Below are positions 61,766 through 64,000 of a DNA stretch of 64,000 bases, piece after piece; the first letter of the stretch is position 1; every line of letters starts with the position of its first letter. The position numbers and the translations under genes are program-made. Origin of the DNA: Trochalopteron elliotii (Eukaryota > Chordata > Aves > Passeriformes > Leiothrichidae). Below the pieces are notes generated by a model, which was not told where the DNA came from, ran no database searches, and worked only from the letters and a program-made list of their open reading frames with translations. The DNA lies in the NCBI GenBank assembly GCA_024734555.1, contig JANPWX010020199.1:993985-1057984 (forward strand), read 5' to 3'.

Positions 61766-64000
61766 TTGTTTTTCTTTCTTGGGGAAAGTAACTACATTTT
61801 TTCTCAAAAATCTATATCTGGACAAATAATACAACCATTTTCTCTTCAGAAACACACTTCAGGTTGAAAAGTGTGCAAGAAATTAGGAAATTAATTTTAT
61901 TCCCCCCAGCATTACAGTGCAGTCCTTAAAGAATAACACACTACGTTGGCTCCCTTTTAGCAGGGAACTCTGGGTGTTTCCTAGGGAGGGTCAATGGCCA
62001 AGTGGAGAAGGCATTTGCATGAAGGGATGCCCTGTCCTGCACATCTCTGAGCAGGGCAGGGTTTGGTTCCAGCAATAGGAGGGATCTGCTGCCAAAGTGC
62101 TTTATGGATACATCCAACCAGCCCTGAACAAGAATGCAGGCCAGCAGAAGTAGCTCTTAAACATCTTGTTCTACCCTTATCATTCAGTATGTGTCCTGAT
62201 ATGTGATTCATTGCAGTTTTAAAACTCAGATCCAAAGATGGAAGGAGCAAGCTCTTCTGAAGTGACTCATCCTAATGGTATCTGAATAGGTCACAAATAT
62301 TAATTTAAGGAAACCCTTGTGCAGTGTCTGTGACCTTTAACAGACATTGAGAGGAGCCAGGGAATGGTTTTAAAAATCTGATTTTACTTGTCAGGCTGAA
62401 AGGAGAGGCCTGGGGCTGATATTTCAGTGTAACTCAGCACTGCACAACACTCATCTGGTCAAAGCACAGCTCTAACCCCTTCAAAAATAAATATCCCATT
62501 GTGTAAAATGCAGTTTATTTTATTGGCTTTTTAGTTGAAATGTTCCTCACTGAGCGGAGTTTATTTTTTAATAATATAGAAAAGGACAAATATGAAGGAA
62601 ATTTTCAATTGTAAATGCCTAAAGTTTGCAAGAATTGTTGCTGATGGGTCTGTTGGTCCCACAGGTTTGTACCACTAGTGCAGCTGTGGGAGGGCACAGT
62701 CCTGCTGGGTTATATCATACTTGTGCCAGTCCCACTTTTCCAATGAAGTAAGACAATTCAACATCCACCAAAACTGGGGCACAGGTGAAAGAGAAACCTG
62801 TAATAACTCTGAAAAAAAATGTAATTAAAAATCAGTTATTTGTGCACCTATCCCTTGTCCCCCTTGCACACAGAGTAACAGCGTAAACAAAATATTGAGT
62901 ATACTGGGCATTGCCATTTTTCTTCTGCTTCAGAAAATAACGTTCTCAAAGGGTAGAATGTGCTGCACAACACAAGTGTATTTTTGGCAGTGTATTTAAC
63001 ACTGATGCAAACGTGATGCCACAAGTCTGTGAAGATAGAGGCACAGAATGGGCCCACCAATCCCTTGCTGCAAACGCAGTACAAGATACAGTCATTCGTT
63101 AGGATGGAAAGCAGCTGCCTTGTGTTTATTGAGGGAAATCAAAAGTCTCCTTCTGCATCTTGCTCCCTGGATTCCTGGCAGGACTACTGTCCTGGAGCTC
63201 ACCACCCCTGGGTTAAATGGAGCCCTCCTGCTCCTGGTTGAAGATCACCCTGGGTCTGTGTGCATATTCTCAACAATTATCATATGGGTTTTGTCATAAC
63301 TGTTGTCGGGCGCATCTCTACTCTTCCCCAAGATTTTTAGTAGGAATGTTTTTCTCTCGCAGTGTGCAATCATCTTCTGACACAATGAAGGATGTGTTAT
63401 CAAAGGTCTGATCTTTAAGACCCTTTCCATCTACAGCCATTCCATGATTTTCCACTTGGCACTAGTTCCTTTGATGTCCCTGAAGAAGTTACAACTGGGA
63501 CATTTCTCTGCCTCTGTCAGAGGAGTGTCTTTAGTCAGGCTCAGTTTTATTCTTAGTGGCAACAGCAAGCCAGCATTTTCTCCAACACAGGCTTTTTTGA
63601 AGGATATTCTTCCTGCTTTAGGGAAGATCTAGTGTACAAGTGAATTAGATTTCCTCATGGAACCTTTCCTTTTATGTTGATGCTTGAGAAATCAACATTG
63701 CTCAACCACTCTGATTTGCTACATGTCAAAAGCAATTCTCCAAATCTCTACTAATTCTTTAGAGGCTTTGACATGTTCTTGCTTCACTGTTTTGTGTGCT
63801 GTCAGTGCTCTACCCCCATCAAATCCTCACAACCATAATACACTCAGCAAATACACACCTGAGGTTAGGACCTAGAGAAGAGTAATTTACAGCTTAGGGA
63901 AAAGATTTCCTTTAGATGCTTACAGCATATTTCTGACAGAGCTGTACTGCAGATACTTGATCTGGATGGTGCTAGGGGAACTGGATAGTTTAAAATAAGT
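61766..64000. other. Unassigned sequence to the right edge
   Basis: No supported gene, repeat or RNA. The short open frames on both strands (for example 61981-62250 and 63029-63299) lack splice-site context or recognised similarity. Confidence 0.35.

Noticed and set aside
1..64000. Prokaryotic-type systems, CRISPR arrays, rRNA or intact transposons
   Set aside because: None is present. The short frames and intron structure are those of a vertebrate locus.

Overview
The window is vertebrate genomic DNA, most likely from a songbird. The evidence is large introns with GT-AG splice sites, several 3'-terminal CR1 LINE copies (the standard avian retroposon), solo-LTR-like segments of avian ERV type, and one short element with a tRNA-Ile-like head joined to a CR1-like tail, the architecture described for the zebra finch TguSINE1 family. 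The gene content matches human 5q15, which is homologous to the avian Z chromosome, so a Z-linked location is inferred.

Positions 1-420 form a GC/CpG-rich promoter island with ZNF143-type and NRF1-type motifs. From about there to 45.84 kb the + strand carries one gene, SKIC3 (TTC37), the TPR scaffold of the cytoplasmic SKI complex that feeds mRNA to the RNA exosome. I could place all 40 coding exons. They join in phase with no frameshift or internal stop and predict 1,562 residues, against 1,564 that I recall for the human protein. The coding sequence runs 1428-45336, the 3' UTR contains two overlapping-range AATAAA signals at 45819-45835, and the non-coding 5' exons are unresolved. The introns hold the repeats: LTR-like pieces in introns 5 and 16 (and a possible one in intron 4), two CR1 copies in intron 28, a CR1 remnant in intron 25, and the tRNA-derived SINE in intron 35.

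The remaining 18 kb (45.85-64 kb) is mostly non-coding. On the - strand it contains the 3' end of a FAM81B-like gene, tail-to-tail with SKIC3 as in human: a well-spliced last exon at 47403-47530 and an upstream exon ending at 49828. The upstream exon reads into an in-frame TAG, and its junction with the last exon makes a TGA, so the C-terminal coiled coil seems to be lost in this lineage. The rest is CR1 fragments, two LTR-like segments (about 50.55-51.03 kb and 60.65-61.44 kb), simple repeats and unremarkable AT-rich sequence.

I found no prokaryote-type system, CRISPR array, rRNA or intact transposon. The observations most worth checking are the FAM81B C-terminal loss, the SKIC3 promoter motif cluster and start-site choice, and the CR1-tailed tRNA SINE.
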